NCBI RefSeq assembly: GCF_019799905.1
Contig: NZ_JABGCI010000001.1
Span: forward strand, 1,240,001 to 1,304,000
Origin: Trujillonella endophytica
GTDB lineage: Bacteria; Actinomycetota; Actinomycetes; Mycobacteriales; Geodermatophilaceae
DNA length: 64,000 nt
Reading direction: 5' to 3'
The notes below the pieces were generated by a model. The model was not told the DNA's origin. It saw only the letters and a program-made list of their open reading frames with translations, and made no database searches. Position numbers and translations under genes: made by a program. The first letter of the stretch is position 1; every line of letters begins with the position of its first letter. Below, in pieces: positions 22,167-32,833 of the stretch.

Positions 22167-24886
22167 CCCGCCCCCGTCCGCGCTCGCGGGCCACGGTCGC
22201 GTTCGGGATCGTGCTGGTCCTGCTCGGCGCCGTGTGCACGGTCGCGGAGCTCTCGGGTTCGTCGCTCGACTCCTGGGTGGTCCCCGCGTGCCTGGCCTCG
22301 GGATCGCTGGCGGCCGTCGTCCTGGTCACCCGTCTCACCGCGGGGCTGACCGGCCGCTCCGGCCGGCCCTGGCGCGCGCTGGTCGTCGCCGGCGCGCTGC
22401 TGGCCTGCGGCCAGCTGATCGCCGGGGTCCGGGGCGTCACGGCGGACCGCAGCACCGGCGGCGTCGAGGACCTGGCGATGCTGGCGGCGGCCCCGGTCGC
22501 CCTGGCGGGCGCCCTCTGGCTGATGCCGACGCGGGCCGGACGCCGGATCGGCTCGCGCGCGCTGCTCGACGGGTCGATCCTCACGGCGTCCGTCGCGCTC
22601 CTCGGCAACGTCGCCCTCGGCGACCTCCTCCCCGCCGGCGGCGGTGCCGCGGACGAGCTGCTCGCCACCGCCTACCCGCTGGTCGCCGTCGCGCTGTGCG
22701 GCATCGGCCTGCTCCCGGTGACCGCCGTCGCCGAGGTCCGGCGGCGCGCGGCCACCTGGCTGCTGGTGACGTTCCTGGGCATGGCGGTCGTGGCCGTCAG
22801 CGGTGCGGTGGGGCGGGCCACCGGTGCGGCCCCGCCGCTCCTGCTCGCCGACCTGGCCTGGCTCGGCACGCTCGCCGCCGCCGCTCGCGGCGCGGCCGTC
22901 GACCCCGGTGAGCCCGCCGGACCGCCGGCGCACCGCACCCTCCCGCTGCGCGGCGGGCTGGCGGCGCTGGCCGGGGCCGGCGTGCTGCTCGCCGTCCTCA
23001 CCGGCGGTGCCGCCGCCGGCCGGCCGATGAGCACGGCCGAGGCCGCCGGCGGCCTCGTGGTCGTGAGCCTCATGTCCGTGCGCACCCTGCTGTGGGCGCT
23101 GGACGCGCACCGGCTCACCCGGCGGCTGCAGCGGGCGGAGCGCCGGTTCCACGCGCTCGTGCACAGCGGGGACGCCGTCACCGTGGCGCTCGACCCCACC
23201 GGGCGGGTCTCCTGGGTGTCCGGCCCGGTGGCCGAGCAGCTGGGCTGGGACGACGACGAGCTGACGGGGCGGTTCCTCCGCACCCTCCTGCACGCCGACT
23301 CCCGCGCCCGCTTCGCCGGGGTCACCGCCGCCGTCCGCGCGGGGAGCGCCGTCGACCTGCCCGTCACGCTGCGGCTGAGCGCGCGGTCGGGCCCCGACCG
23401 CGACGTCGAGGTGCTGGGGGCGGCGCCGGACGGGGAGGGCTCGAGCGGCCTGGTCCTGCACCTGCGCGACGTGACCGAGCGCAGCGCGACCCAGCGCGAG
23501 CTGGAGCGGATGGCCTACACCGACTTCCTCACCGGCCTGCCCAACCGGGCCCGGCTCATGGCGGCCCTCGACGTCGCCATCGCCCGCGGCGCCGCCGGTC
23601 GCCGCGCCTGCCTGATCCTGCTCGACCTCGACGGCTTCAAGTCCGTCAACGACGTGGCCGGCCACGACGCCGGCGACCAGCTGCTCCAGGAGGTCGCCGG
23701 TCACCTGGCCGGCGCCGCCCGGGACGGCGACCTGGTGGCCCGGCTGGGCGGCGACGAGTTCGCCCTCGTCGTCGACTCGGGGCCCTCGGAGGCACTCGCC
23801 CTGGCCGAACGGCTGGTCGCGCTGCTGGACCGGACGCACCGGTTCACCGGCCCGGGCGGCGCGGATCCCGGGCCGCCGCTGCACGTGTCGGCGAGCATCG
23901 GCGTCGCCGAGATCGGCCGGCACGGGGACGCCTCGGCCACGATGCGCGAGGCCGACCTCGCGCTGCGCACCGCCAAGGCCCACGGCAAGAACGGCGTCCG
24001 GGTCACCGGTCAGGCGATCGTCGAGGAGACCGCCCGGCGCAGCCGGCTGGCCCGCGACCTCCCGCTGGCCCTCGAGCGCGAGGAGCTGCGGGTCGTCTAC
24101 CAACCGGTCGTCGGGCTGGTCGAGCGCCGGGTCCTGGGCCTGGAGGCGCTCGTCCGGTGGGAACACCCCGAGCTCGGGGCGGTGTCGCCGGAGGAGTTCG
24201 TCGCCCTGGCCGAGGAGGACGGCCTGATCGTGCCCCTCCAGCGCTGGGTCATCCGCACGGCCACCGCCGAGCACGCCCGGCTCATCGCCGGCGGGCGGGA
24301 CCTGCGGCTGGCCGTGAACGTCTCCGTCCTGCACGTGCAGGCGCGCTGCCTGGTCGAGGACGTGGCCGCGGCGCTCGACCTCGCCGGCCTGCCGGCCGAC
24401 CGGCTGATGATCGAGCTGACCGAGTCGGTCTTCGCCGACGACGCCGAGCTGCTGCGCAGCACGCTGGCGGCCCTGTCCGACCTGGGCTGCGTGATCTCCC
24501 TCGACGACTTCGGCCGCGGCTCCTCCTCGCTCACGCAGCTGGCCGGTCTGCCGGTCGACGTGCTCAAGATGGACCGCGGCTTCGTGACCGGCATCGAGTC
24601 CGACCCGCGCCGGGCCGCACTCGTGGCCGGCGTGGTCGACCTGGGCAGGACGCTGGGCATGGACATCGTCGCCGAGGGCGTCGAGACGCCGGCCCAGCTC
24701 GACGCGCTCGCCACGCTCGGCTGCCGCTTCCTCCAGGGGTGGCTGCTGGGCCGCCCCGTCCCGGCCACCGCGCTCGCCGAGGTGGTCGACGGCTTCGACC
24801 CCGCGGTCCTGGACGCGGCGCGGGCCGCCGCCGACGTGTCCCACGCCACGCAGGCATCCGTCCACCTCGTGGGACGCCTCGGTTGA
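22163..24886 (+). CDS. Membrane PAS-GGDEF-EAL protein with intact GGDEF
   Basis: 907 aa, overlapping the preceding gene by GTGA and probably its paralogue: N-terminal membrane helices (about 1-310), a PAS-like domain (about 325-440), GGDEF (LGGDEFAL, canonical, around residue 530) and EAL (EALVRW, NVSV, ELTES, KMDRGF, AEGVET). The metal-site loop reads LDDFGRG where the usual form is DDFGTG or DDFGAG. By motif it could make and degrade c-di-GMP, complementing the upstream protein, whose cyclase signature is degraded. The ilvB leader promoter overlaps its stop codon. Confidence 0.88.
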   Translation: MTRPRPRSRATVAFGIVLVLLGAVCTVAELSGSSLDSWVVPACLASGSLAAVVLVTRLTAGLTGRSGRPWRALVVAGALLACGQLIAGVRGVTADRSTGGVEDLAMLAAAPVALAGALWLMPTRAGRRIGSRALLDGSILTASVALLGNVALGDLLPAGGGAADELLATAYPLVAVALCGIGLLPVTAVAEVRRRAATWLLVTFLGMAVVAVSGAVGRATGAAPPLLLADLAWLGTLAAAARGAAVDPGEPAGPPAHRTLPLRGGLAALAGAGVLLAVLTGGAAAGRPMSTAEAAGGLVVVSLMSVRTLLWALDAHRLTRRLQRAERRFHALVHSGDAVTVALDPTGRVSWVSGPVAEQLGWDDDELTGRFLRTLLHADSRARFAGVTAAVRAGSAVDLPVTLRLSARSGPDRDVEVLGAAPDGEGSSGLVLHLRDVTERSATQRELERMAYTDFLTGLPNRARLMAALDVAIARGAAGRRACLILLDLDGFKSVNDVAGHDAGDQLLQEVAGHLAGAARDGDLVARLGGDEFALVVDSGPSEALALAERLVALLDRTHRFTGPGGADPGPPLHVSASIGVAEIGRHGDASATMREADLALRTAKAHGKNGVRVTGQAIVEETARRSRLARDLPLALEREELRVVYQPVVGLVERRVLGLEALVRWEHPELGAVSPEEFVALAEEDGLIVPLQRWVIRTATAEHARLIAGGRDLRLAVNVSVLHVQARCLVEDVAAALDLAGLPADRLMIELTESVFADDAELLRSTLAALSDLGCVISLDDFGRGSSSLTQLAGLPVDVLKMDRGFVTGIESDPRRAALVAGVVDLGRTLGMDIVAEGVETPAQLDALATLGCRFLQGWLLGRPVPATALAEVVDGFDPAVLDAARAAADVSHATQASVHLVGRLG

Positions 24887-24912
24887 CGGGGAGGCGGGCA
24901 GGGGCGCACAGT
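24883..24912 (+). promoter_or_regulatory. Promoter of the ilvBNC leader (TTGACG-18-CACAGT)
   Basis: TTGACG (24883-24888) overlaps the stop codon of the upstream gene. An 18-bp spacer leads to CACAGT (24907-24912), and the GTG of the leader peptide follows 6 nt later, so the leader peptide is probably translated from a leaderless transcript. Confidence 0.6.
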
Positions 24913-24918
24913 GGGTCC

Positions 24919-24954
24919 GTGCGTCCCGCCTGCCAGATCCTCGTAGTCGCCTAG
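24919..24954 (+). CDS. ilvBNC leader peptide (VRPACQILVVA)
   Basis: 11-codon reading frame, GTG to TAG, whose codons 7-10 are ATC CTC GTA GTC (Ile-Leu-Val-Val). It lies downstream of a good promoter and directly before a hairpin and a T-run terminator, ahead of ilvB. Run-length and position are those of a ribosome-mediated attenuator sensing charged branched-chain tRNAs, as known for ilvB operons of Corynebacterium and Streptomyces. There is no Shine-Dalgarno; the start is 6 nt after the -10. Confidence 0.75.
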   Translation: MRPACQILVVA

Positions 24955-25015
24955 CGCGTCGGTCGTCCGACCGACGCGCTGACCCCTCCGTGCCCGCGGC
25001 ACGAGGGGTTTTTTT
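24954..25015 (+). terminator. ilvBNC attenuator: pause hairpin plus intrinsic terminator
   Basis: First hairpin: GCGCGTCGGTC (24954-24964) with GACCGACGCGC (24969-24979), 11 bp and a 4-nt loop, starting in the leader stop codon. Second hairpin: 24982-24994 with 24998-25009, one bulge, followed by seven T (25009-25015), a textbook intrinsic terminator. The end of the terminator is 69 bp before ilvB. Confidence 0.85.
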
Positions 25016-25084
25016 GCGCCCCGAGCAGGCGGCGCGCCCAGTTCCCGGCCATCCACCCAGACCCGCCGCCAGGAGAACGCCGAC

Positions 25085-26956
25085 ATGAGCAGCACCACCC
25101 CGAGCGAGCAACCGACCCGCGACGCCGCCGCAGCGCTGGCCGGCGTGGAGACCGGCGCGCGCTCGGTCGCCGAGGCAGCGCACGCCCCCCAGACCGGCAT
25201 CACCGGGGCGCAGAGCCTGGTCCGGTCGCTCGAGGCGGTCGGCGTCGAGGTCGTCTTCGGCATCCCCGGCGGGGCGATCCTCCCGCTCTACGACCCGCTG
25301 TTCGACTCGCAGGTGCGGCACGTGCTCGTCCGGCACGAGCAGGGCGCCGGGCACGCCGCGACCGGGTACGCGCAGGCCACCGGCCGGGTCGGCGTCTGCA
25401 TGGCGACCTCGGGGCCCGGAGCCACCAACCTGGTGACCCCGCTGGCCGACGCCTACATGGACTCGGTGCCGATCGTCGCGATCACCGGGCAGGTGCCCAG
25501 CGGCGCCATCGGCACCGACGCCTTCCAGGAGGCCGACATCCGCGGCATCACGATGCCGGTCACCAAGCACAACTTCCTGGTCACCGACGCCGCCGAGATC
25601 CCGCAGCGGATCGCGGAGGCGTTCCACCTGGCCAGCACCGGGCGCCCGGGTCCCGTCCTGGTCGACGTCCCCAAGGACGTCCTGCAGGCGACCACCGACT
25701 TCGCCTGGCCGCCGCGGCTGGACCTGCCCGGCTACAAGCCGACGACGCGTCCGCACGGCAAGCAGGTCCGCGAGGCCGCCGCGCTGATCGCCGCGGCCTC
25801 CCGGCCGGTGCTCTACGTCGGCGGCGGCGTGATCAAGGCCGGCGCCAGCGAGGAGCTGGCCGAGCTGGCGCACCTCACCGGGGCGCCGGTGGTGACCACC
25901 CTGATGGCCCGCGGCGCCTTCCCCGACAGCGACCCGCAGCACCTGGGCATGCCCGGCATGCACGGCACCGTCGCCGCGGTCACCTCGCTGCAGAAGGCCG
26001 ACCTGCTCGTGGCGCTGGGTGCCCGGTTCGACGATCGCGTCACCGGCAACCTCGACTCGTTCGCCCCCGAGGCCAAGGTCGTGCACGCCGACATCGACCC
26101 GGCCGAGATCGGCAAGAACCGCAAGGCCGACGTGCCGATCGTCGGGGACGCCCGGGAGACGATCGCCGAGCTCGTCGTCGCCGTCCGCGCCGAGCACGAG
26201 GCCGGCCGCACGCCGGACCTCGCGGCCTGGTGGGCGCAGCTGGACGACTGGCGCACCCGCTACCCGCTGGGCTACGACGAGCCCGAGGACGGCGCGCTGT
26301 CCCCGCAGTACGTCATCGAGCGGCTGGGGGCGATCGCCGGGCCGGACGCGATCTACACCTCCGGCGTCGGCCAGCACCAGATGTGGGCCGCGCAGTTCGT
26401 CAAGTACGAGAAGCCGGGCACGTGGCTCAACAGCGGCGGCCTCGGGACGATGGGCTACGCCGTGCCCGCCGCCATGGGTGCCAAGTACGGCCGCCCGGAC
26501 ACCACGGTGTGGGCGATCGACGGCGACGGCTGCTTCCAGATGACCAACCAGGAGCTGGCCACCTGCGCCATCGAGGGCATCCCGGTCAAGGTCGCCGTCA
26601 TCAACAACGGCAACCTCGGCATGGTCCGGCAGTGGCAGACCCTCTTCTACGAGGGCCGGTACTCCAACACCAAGCTGCACGCGGTGGACGAGAACGGCGC
26701 GCCCAAGCCCGTCCGCATCCCGGACTTCGTCCTGCTGGCCGAGGCACTGGGCTGCGTGGGGCTGCGCTGCGAGTCCAAGGACGACGTCGACGCGGTGATC
26801 GAGAAGGCGATGGCCATCACCGACGCCCCGGTCGTCATCGACTTCGTGGTCGGCGCCGACGCGCAGGTGTGGCCGATGGTCGCCGCCGGCGCCAGCAACG
26901 ACGACATCCTCGCCGCGCGCGGACTGCGCCCGGTGTTCGGCGACGACCAGGTCTGA
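25085..26956 (+). CDS. ilvB: Acetolactate synthase large subunit
   Basis: TPP-dependent catalytic subunit of acetohydroxyacid synthase, the first common step to valine, leucine and isoleucine. 623 aa, complete. N-terminal TPP region with [13 protein letters not shown] and the catalytic glutamate in [14 protein letters not shown]; the C-terminal TPP/Mg motif starts [12 protein letters not shown] and ends at NNGNLG. An N-terminal extension of about 40 residues is Ala/Thr-rich. ATG 25085 has AGGAGA 8 nt upstream. It is the first gene of ilvB-ilvN-ilvC and lies behind a leader-peptide attenuator. Confidence 0.97.
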   Translation: MSSTTPSEQPTRDAAAALAGVETGARSVAEAAHAPQTGITGAQSLVRSLEAVGVEVVFGIPGGAILPLYDPLFDSQVRHVLVRHEQGAGHAATGYAQATGRVGVCMATSGPGATNLVTPLADAYMDSVPIVAITGQVPSGAIGTDAFQEADIRGITMPVTKHNFLVTDAAEIPQRIAEAFHLASTGRPGPVLVDVPKDVLQATTDFAWPPRLDLPGYKPTTRPHGKQVREAAALIAAASRPVLYVGGGVIKAGASEELAELAHLTGAPVVTTLMARGAFPDSDPQHLGMPGMHGTVAAVTSLQKADLLVALGARFDDRVTGNLDSFAPEAKVVHADIDPAEIGKNRKADVPIVGDARETIAELVVAVRAEHEAGRTPDLAAWWAQLDDWRTRYPLGYDEPEDGALSPQYVIERLGAIAGPDAIYTSGVGQHQMWAAQFVKYEKPGTWLNSGGLGTMGYAVPAAMGAKYGRPDTTVWAIDGDGCFQMTNQELATCAIEGIPVKVAVINNGNLGMVRQWQTLFYEGRYSNTKLHAVDENGAPKPVRIPDFVLLAEALGCVGLRCESKDDVDAVIEKAMAITDAPVVIDFVVGADAQVWPMVAAGASNDDILAARGLRPVFGDDQV

Positions 26957-26964
26957 GGAGAGTC

Positions 26965-27492
26965 ATGACCCGCCACACGCTGTCGGTCCTCGTCGAGAAC
27001 AAGTCCGGGGTCCTGGCCCGCGTCTCGGCGCTGTTCAGCCGCCGCGGCTTCAACATCGAGTCCCTCGCCGTCGGCCCGACCGAGAACCCGGACCTGTCGC
27101 GGATGACGATCGTCGTCGACGCCGAGTCCGCGCCGCTGGAGCAGATCACCAAGCAGCTGAACAAGCTCATCGAGGTGATCAAGATCGTGGAGCTCGAGGG
27201 CGGTGCCGCCGTCCAGCGCGAGCTGCTCCTGGTCAAGGTGCGGGCGCCCATGGCCGACCGCACCCAGGTGCTGCAGACCGCTGACCTGTTCCGGGCCCGC
27301 GTCATCGACGTCAACACCGACACGGTCACCATCGAGGCCACCGGCACGCCGGACAAGCTCCAGGCGCTGCTGGCGATCCTCGCCCCGCTCGGCATCAAGG
27401 AGATGGCCCAGTCGGGCACGGTCGCCCTGGGCCGGGGTCCGCGGTCGATGTCGGGCGCCGGTACCTTGCGCCCCGTCGAGCGCACCGCCTAG
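26965..27492 (+). CDS. ilvN: Acetolactate synthase small (regulatory) subunit
   Basis: 175-aa regulatory partner of IlvB that confers valine feedback inhibition. The N-terminal ACT domain begins HTLSVLVENKSGVLARVSALFSRRGFNIESL, with the glycine/asparagine positions that line the valine site in this family; the C-terminal half is the ilvN-specific domain. ATG 26965 follows ilvB by 8 bp, with GAGGAG overlapping the ilvB stop. Confidence 0.96.
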   Translation: MTRHTLSVLVENKSGVLARVSALFSRRGFNIESLAVGPTENPDLSRMTIVVDAESAPLEQITKQLNKLIEVIKIVELEGGAAVQRELLLVKVRAPMADRTQVLQTADLFRARVIDVNTDTVTIEATGTPDKLQALLAILAPLGIKEMAQSGTVALGRGPRSMSGAGTLRPVERTA

Positions 27493-28563
<1,071 letters not shown>

Positions 28564-28603
28564 GGACGGACCCCCTCGCCCCCCGGCGAGGGAGCCGGGC
28601 ATG

Positions 28604-28638
28604 ACGAGGCCCCCGCTGCTTGGCAGCGGGGGCCTCGT
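28604..28638. terminator. 16-bp hairpin terminator after ilvC
   Basis: ACGAGGCCCCCGCTGC (28604-28619) pairs perfectly with 28623-28638 around a TTG loop. It lies between convergent ilvC and the QGYG-rich membrane protein gene, so it may serve both. Confidence 0.85.
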
Positions 28639-28662
28639 GCGTCGTGGGGGTGCGTCAGGGCG

Positions 28663-29217
28663 TCAGTAGCGGATGCCCCGCGCGGCGTAGTACTGCCGGG
28701 ACTGCGGCTGGAGCAGGAAGAAGGCGATCAGCCCCGGCAGCACGAAGCCGATGAGGCCGAAGAAGAGGAACCCCCAGCCGCTGACCAGCGCCCAGACGAG
28801 GGTGAGCAGCTGGACGCCGATCGAGGCGTAGCTGCCCAGCAGGAGCAGGCGGGGTGACTTCCCCTGGATGGCCTGGATGCCGCCGACGAGCAGCACCACG
28901 GCCGAGGCCACCGCGAGCAGGTTGAGCAGCCCGAGGAACGCGTCGAAGGCGAAGAGGACGCCGCTGCTGAAGACCGCGAGGAGGCCCAGCGCGCCGATGA
29001 CGATGCCGATGACGGCGGCGGCGGTCACCTGCCCCGGGCGCTGACCGCCGGGGGCGCCGTAGCCGCCGTACCCCTGCGGGCTGGGAGAGCCGTACCCCTG
29101 CGGGGCGGCGCCGTAGCCCGGCGCGGGTGCGCCGTACCCCTGCTGGGGTGCGCCGTAGGGGGGCTGCCCCTGCGGAGCGCCGCCGTACGGGGGGTGGTTC
29201 GGGTCGGGGCTGGACAT
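28663..29217 (-). CDS. QGYG-rich membrane protein A
   Basis: 184 aa. The first 60 residues are a low-complexity Gly/Tyr/Pro/Gln domain with repeated APQQGYG and AAPQGYG units. The rest has about four hydrophobic helices (VTAAAVIGIVIGALGLLAVF onward) ending in a short basic tail with RQYYAARG. A near-ideal Shine-Dalgarno AGGAGG precedes ATG 29217. It resembles actinobacterial DUF4190-like or unnamed proline-rich membrane proteins, with no known role. A second protein of the same plan lies 95 bp upstream on the same strand. Confidence 0.75.
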   Translation of the reverse strand: MSSPDPNHPPYGGAPQGQPPYGAPQQGYGAPAPGYGAAPQGYGSPSPQGYGGYGAPGGQRPGQVTAAAVIGIVIGALGLLAVFSSGVLFAFDAFLGLLNLLAVASAVVLLVGGIQAIQGKSPRLLLLGSYASIGVQLLTLVWALVSGWGFLFFGLIGFVLPGLIAFFLLQPQSRQYYAARGIRY

Positions 29218-29312
29218 GACGGCTGTTCCTCCTGGTACGGGTGGCCGCCCGCGACGGCGGGTCGGCCGTGGAGCGTATGGGTCCGGCGAGCCGCTCGGGG
29301 CGGTTGGTCGCG

Positions 29313-29966
29313 TCAGCGGTGGGTGCGGGCGCGCCCGGCGGCGAAGAAGGCGGCCGCCTGTGCGGTCGAGAGCAGGACGACGATCAGGATCGACACGACC
29401 AGCCCGATCAGGCCGAGCACCACACCGCCCCCGCCCTCGTCCTGCACGGAGGCGATCCCGCCCACGAACATGAGCCCGGTGCAGGCGATCGCGATCGACC
29501 CGCCGACGAGGAGCAGCACCCGGCTGCGGCCGGTGAGGGCCCACACCGAGCCCCAGATCATGACGACGGTCCAGGCCAGTGCCAGCGCCCCGAAGAACAG
29601 CATGATGCCCGCCGCGGCGCCGAAGGCGCCGCCGAGTCCCGGCAGGGCCTCGTCGGCCTCGTCGCTGCTCCCACCGAAGACGGCTCCACCGATCAGGAAG
29701 CCGACGGTGACCAGGACGCCGAGGGCGCCCCAGATGAAACCGAGCACCGCGGCGGTCACCACGCCGCCGGGGCGGCCCGTGGCGGCGCCGTACCCGCCGT
29801 ACGCCTGCTGCGGGTACGCCTGGCCGTAGGGCTGGGGCTGCTGGCCGTGGGACTGCTGGGGCTGCTGGCCGTAGGACTGCTCGGGGTACGTCTGGCCGTG
29901 GGGCCGGCCGTAGGCCTGGCCGTAGGGGTCGCCCGCCGGCGACGGCTCGCTGCCGTAGGTGCTCAT
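29313..29966 (-). CDS. QGYG-rich membrane protein B
   Basis: 217 aa. N-terminal 75 residues rich in Tyr, Gln, Gly and Pro (PYGQAYG, SYGQQPQQ, AYPQQAYGG), followed by about four membrane helices (VVTAAVLGFIWGALGVLVTVGF, GIMLFFGALALAWTVVMIW, VLLLVGGSIAIACTGLMFVGG, VVLGLIGLVVSILIVVLL). ATG 29966 is preceded by GGAGGAG. Same architecture as the protein encoded at 28663-29217, so probably paralogous. It diverges from serA with a 159-bp gap. Function unknown. Confidence 0.75.
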   Translation of the reverse strand: MSTYGSEPSPAGDPYGQAYGRPHGQTYPEQSYGQQPQQSHGQQPQPYGQAYPQQAYGGYGAATGRPGGVVTAAVLGFIWGALGVLVTVGFLIGGAVFGGSSDEADEALPGLGGAFGAAAGIMLFFGALALAWTVVMIWGSVWALTGRSRVLLLVGGSIAIACTGLMFVGGIASVQDEGGGGVVLGLIGLVVSILIVVLLSTAQAAAFFAAGRARTHR

Positions 29967-30111
29967 GATCTCCTCCGTGGGGCGCCGGCCGGGCCGGCGA
30001 CCGGCCCAGGATGTCCGCGGACCGCGGCACCGGCAAGGACCGCCGTCGGTGGGCCACACCGACGAGGGAGGTCCCCGGCGGCGGACGACGGGGGCGGGAG
30101 GGCGACCGATC

Positions 30112-30117
30112 TAGGCT
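30112..30117 (+). promoter_or_regulatory. -10 hexamer TAGGCT before serA
   Basis: TAGGCT lies 8 nt before GTG 30126, suggesting a leaderless or nearly leaderless serA message. Confidence 0.45.
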
Positions 30118-30125
30118 CTGCGCCC

Positions 30126-31730
30126 GTGACTGCCTCGCTGCCCGGCGCCGCGCCCGTCGTCCTGATCGCCGAGGAGCTCGCCCCGAGCGTGCTGGAGGTG
30201 CTCGGCGACGCCGTGGAGATCCGCCACGTCGACGGCGCCGACCGGGCCGCCCTCCTGCCGGCCCTCGCGGACGCCGCGGCGGTGATGATCCGCAGCGCCA
30301 CGCAGATCGACGCCGAGGCCCTCGCGGCCGCGCCGCAGCTCGAGGTGGTCGCCCGGGCCGGCATCGGCCTGGACAACGTGGACGTCGCCGCCGCCACCGC
30401 GCGCGGCGTCATGGTCGTCAACGCGCCGACGTCCAACATCGTCAGCGCCGCCGAGCACGCCGTCGCGCTGCTGCTGGCCGCCGCCCGGCAGATCCCCGCG
30501 GCCGACGCCTCCCTCCGCCGCGGGGCGTGGAGCCGGTCGCAGTTCATGGGCGTCGAGGTCACCGACAAGACCGTCGGCGTCGTCGGGCTCGGCCGGATCG
30601 GCGTCCTCGTGGCCCAGCGGCTGGCGGCCTTCGGCACGACGCTGATCGCCTACGACCCCTACATCCAGCCCGGCCGCGCCGCCCAGCTGGGCGTCCGCCT
30701 GGTCTCGCTGGAGGAGCTGCTCCGCGAGTCGGACTTCATCACCGTCCACCTGCCCAAGACCCCCGAGACCCTGGGCCTCATCGGCGCCGAGGAGCTGGCC
30801 ACGACCAAGCGGGGCGTCATCATCGTCAACGCCGCCCGCGGTGGCCTGGTCGACGAGGCGGCCCTGGCCGACGCCCTGCGCTCCGGTCAGGTGGGGGCGG
30901 CCGGCCTGGACGTGTACGTCCGGGAGCCGACCACCGACAGCCCGCTGTTCGAGCTCCCCAACACCGTGGTCACCCCGCACCTGGGCGCCTCCACCAGCGA
31001 GGCGCAGGACAAGGCCGGCACGGCCGTGGCCCACTCGGTGCGCCTGGCGCTGCAGGGCGAGTTCGTGCCGGACGCGGTCAACGTCCAGGCCGGCGGCATC
31101 GTCGCGCAGGACGTGCGGCCGGGCCTGCCGCTGGCGGAGCGGCTCGGCGCGGTGTTCACCGCCGTCGCGGGCGGGCTGGCCCAGTCGATCACCGTGGACG
31201 TGCGCGGCAAGCTCGCCGAGTTCGACGTGTCGGTCGTGCAGCTCGCCGTCCTCAAGGGCGTGTTCGCCGACGTCGTCGAGGACCAGGTCACCTACGTCAA
31301 CGCCCCGCTGCTCGCCGAGCAGCGCGGCCTGGAGGTGGCGCTCACCAGCGACGTCGAGAGCCCCGACTACCGCAACCTCGTGCGGGTGCGGGGCGCGATG
31401 GCCGACGGCACCGAGATCACGGTCTCGGGCACCCTCTTCGGCAAGAACCAGGTGCCCAAGCTGACCGAGATCGACGGCTTCGACATCGACCTCGACCTCG
31501 CCGGCCACCTGCTCTTCTTCGTCTACACCGACCGGCCAGGCGTCGTCGGCGTCGTCGGTGCGGCGCTCGGGGAGGCCGGCATCAACATCGCCGGGGCGCA
31601 GGTCAGCCGCACGACCCGGGGTGGCGAGGCGCTCATGGTGGTCACCGTGGACAGCCCGGTGCCGGCGGAGCTGCTCGCCGACATCGGTGCCCGCATCGGA
31701 GCCCGCGAGGCGCGCGCCGCCGACCTGTGA
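30126..31730 (+). CDS. serA: D-3-phosphoglycerate dehydrogenase
   Basis: NAD-dependent first enzyme of serine synthesis, 534 aa, the long form with catalytic/NAD domain, intervening (ASB) domain and C-terminal ACT domain. Rossmann motif VGLGRIG near residue 155; catalytic segments [21 protein letters not shown] and the histidine in [12 protein letters not shown]. The ACT domain starts near residue 460 ([17 protein letters not shown]) and is the expected serine-binding site. GTG 30126 follows a TAGGCT box. Stands before leuB, as serA1-leuB do in mycobacteria. Confidence 0.96.
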   Translation: MTASLPGAAPVVLIAEELAPSVLEVLGDAVEIRHVDGADRAALLPALADAAAVMIRSATQIDAEALAAAPQLEVVARAGIGLDNVDVAAATARGVMVVNAPTSNIVSAAEHAVALLLAAARQIPAADASLRRGAWSRSQFMGVEVTDKTVGVVGLGRIGVLVAQRLAAFGTTLIAYDPYIQPGRAAQLGVRLVSLEELLRESDFITVHLPKTPETLGLIGAEELATTKRGVIIVNAARGGLVDEAALADALRSGQVGAAGLDVYVREPTTDSPLFELPNTVVTPHLGASTSEAQDKAGTAVAHSVRLALQGEFVPDAVNVQAGGIVAQDVRPGLPLAERLGAVFTAVAGGLAQSITVDVRGKLAEFDVSVVQLAVLKGVFADVVEDQVTYVNAPLLAEQRGLEVALTSDVESPDYRNLVRVRGAMADGTEITVSGTLFGKNQVPKLTEIDGFDIDLDLAGHLLFFVYTDRPGVVGVVGAALGEAGINIAGAQVSRTTRGGEALMVVTVDSPVPAELLADIGARIGAREARAADL

Positions 31731-31771
31731 CCCTCCGCCGACCTGCCCGGGGACCGGTCCCGCGGCCCGGC

Positions 31772-31777
31772 TAGGGT
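31772..31777 (+). promoter_or_regulatory. -10 hexamer TAGGGT before leuB
   Basis: TAGGGT lies 8 nt before ATG 31786 in the 55-bp serA-leuB gap, with no Shine-Dalgarno between them; leaderless-type arrangement. Confidence 0.5.
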
Positions 31778-31785
31778 CGGTCCCC

Positions 31786-32808
31786 ATGCGCCTGGCAGTC
31801 ATCGCGGGAGACGGCATCGGCCCCGAGGTCGTGGCCGAGGGCCTGAAGGTCCTCGGGGAGGTCGCTCCCGACCTGGAGACCACCCCCTACGACCTGGGCG
31901 CCGCGCGCTGGCAGCGCACGGGCGAGCTGCTGCCCGATTCCGTGGTCGAGGAGCTGCGCCAGCACGACGCGATCCTGCTCGGCGCCATCGGCGACCCGGG
32001 CGTGCCGCCGGGCATCCTCGAGCGCGGGCTGCTGCTGCGGCTGCGCTTCGAGCTGGACCACCACGTCAACCTGCGCCCGGCGCGGCTGTTCGACGGCGTC
32101 CGCAGCCCGCTGGCCGCCCCCGGCCCCATCGACATGCTCTGCATCCGCGAGGGCACCGAGGGCCCCTACGTGGGCAACGGCGGCGTGCTGCGCCGCGACA
32201 CCCCGCAGGAGATCGCCACCGAGGTCAGCGTCAACACCGCCTTCGGCGTCGAGCGCGTGGTCCGGTACGCCTTCGAGCGCGCGATCGCGCGCCCCCGCAA
32301 GCACCTGACGCTGATCCACAAGACCAACGTGCTCACCCACGCCGGGTCGCTGTGGTCGCGGACGGTCGAGGAGGTCTCCGCCGAGTTCCCCGAGGTCACC
32401 GTGGCCTACCAGCACGTGGACGCCGCGACGATGTTCTTCGTGACCGACCCCGGGCGCTTCGACGTCATCGTCACCGACAACCTGTTCGGCGACATCGTCA
32501 CCGACCTGGCGGCCGCGGTGACCGGGGGCATCGGGCTGGCCGCGAGCGGGAACCTCGACGCCTCCGGCACCAACCCGAGCATGTTCGAGCCGGTGCACGG
32601 CTCGGCTCCCGACATCGCCGGCACGGGGGTCGCCGACCCGACCGCGACCGTGCTGTCCGTCGGCCTGCTGCTCGAGCACCTCGGCCGGGGCGACCAGGCG
32701 AAGAAGGTCCACGCGGCGGTCGCCTTCGACCTGTCCACCCGCGACCCGCAGGCCACGATCCGCACCCAGGAGGTCGGCGACCGCCTCGCCGCGCTCGCCT
32801 CCGGCTGA
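31786..32808 (+). CDS. leuB: 3-isopropylmalate dehydrogenase
   Basis: NAD-dependent oxidative decarboxylase of leucine synthesis, 340 aa, the actinobacterial type. Starts [16 protein letters not shown]. Substrate and metal residues are visible in [28 protein letters not shown] and [13 protein letters not shown]; the NAD-binding segment is [12 protein letters not shown]. It is separated by about 18 kb from leuCD, and no leuA lies in the window, so the leucine branch is dispersed. Confidence 0.96.
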   Translation: MRLAVIAGDGIGPEVVAEGLKVLGEVAPDLETTPYDLGAARWQRTGELLPDSVVEELRQHDAILLGAIGDPGVPPGILERGLLLRLRFELDHHVNLRPARLFDGVRSPLAAPGPIDMLCIREGTEGPYVGNGGVLRRDTPQEIATEVSVNTAFGVERVVRYAFERAIARPRKHLTLIHKTNVLTHAGSLWSRTVEEVSAEFPEVTVAYQHVDAATMFFVTDPGRFDVIVTDNLFGDIVTDLAAAVTGGIGLAASGNLDASGTNPSMFEPVHGSAPDIAGTGVADPTATVLSVGLLLEHLGRGDQAKKVHAAVAFDLSTRDPQATIRTQEVGDRLAALASG

Positions 32809-32833
32809 CCCCCGGCGGCAACGACCGCCGCCC

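Noticed and set aside
21209..26680. A second long minus-strand frame (over 1800 codons) across the GGDEF-EAL genes and ilvB
   Set aside because: Same cause; it is antisense to genes with clear domain motifs and has no family signature.
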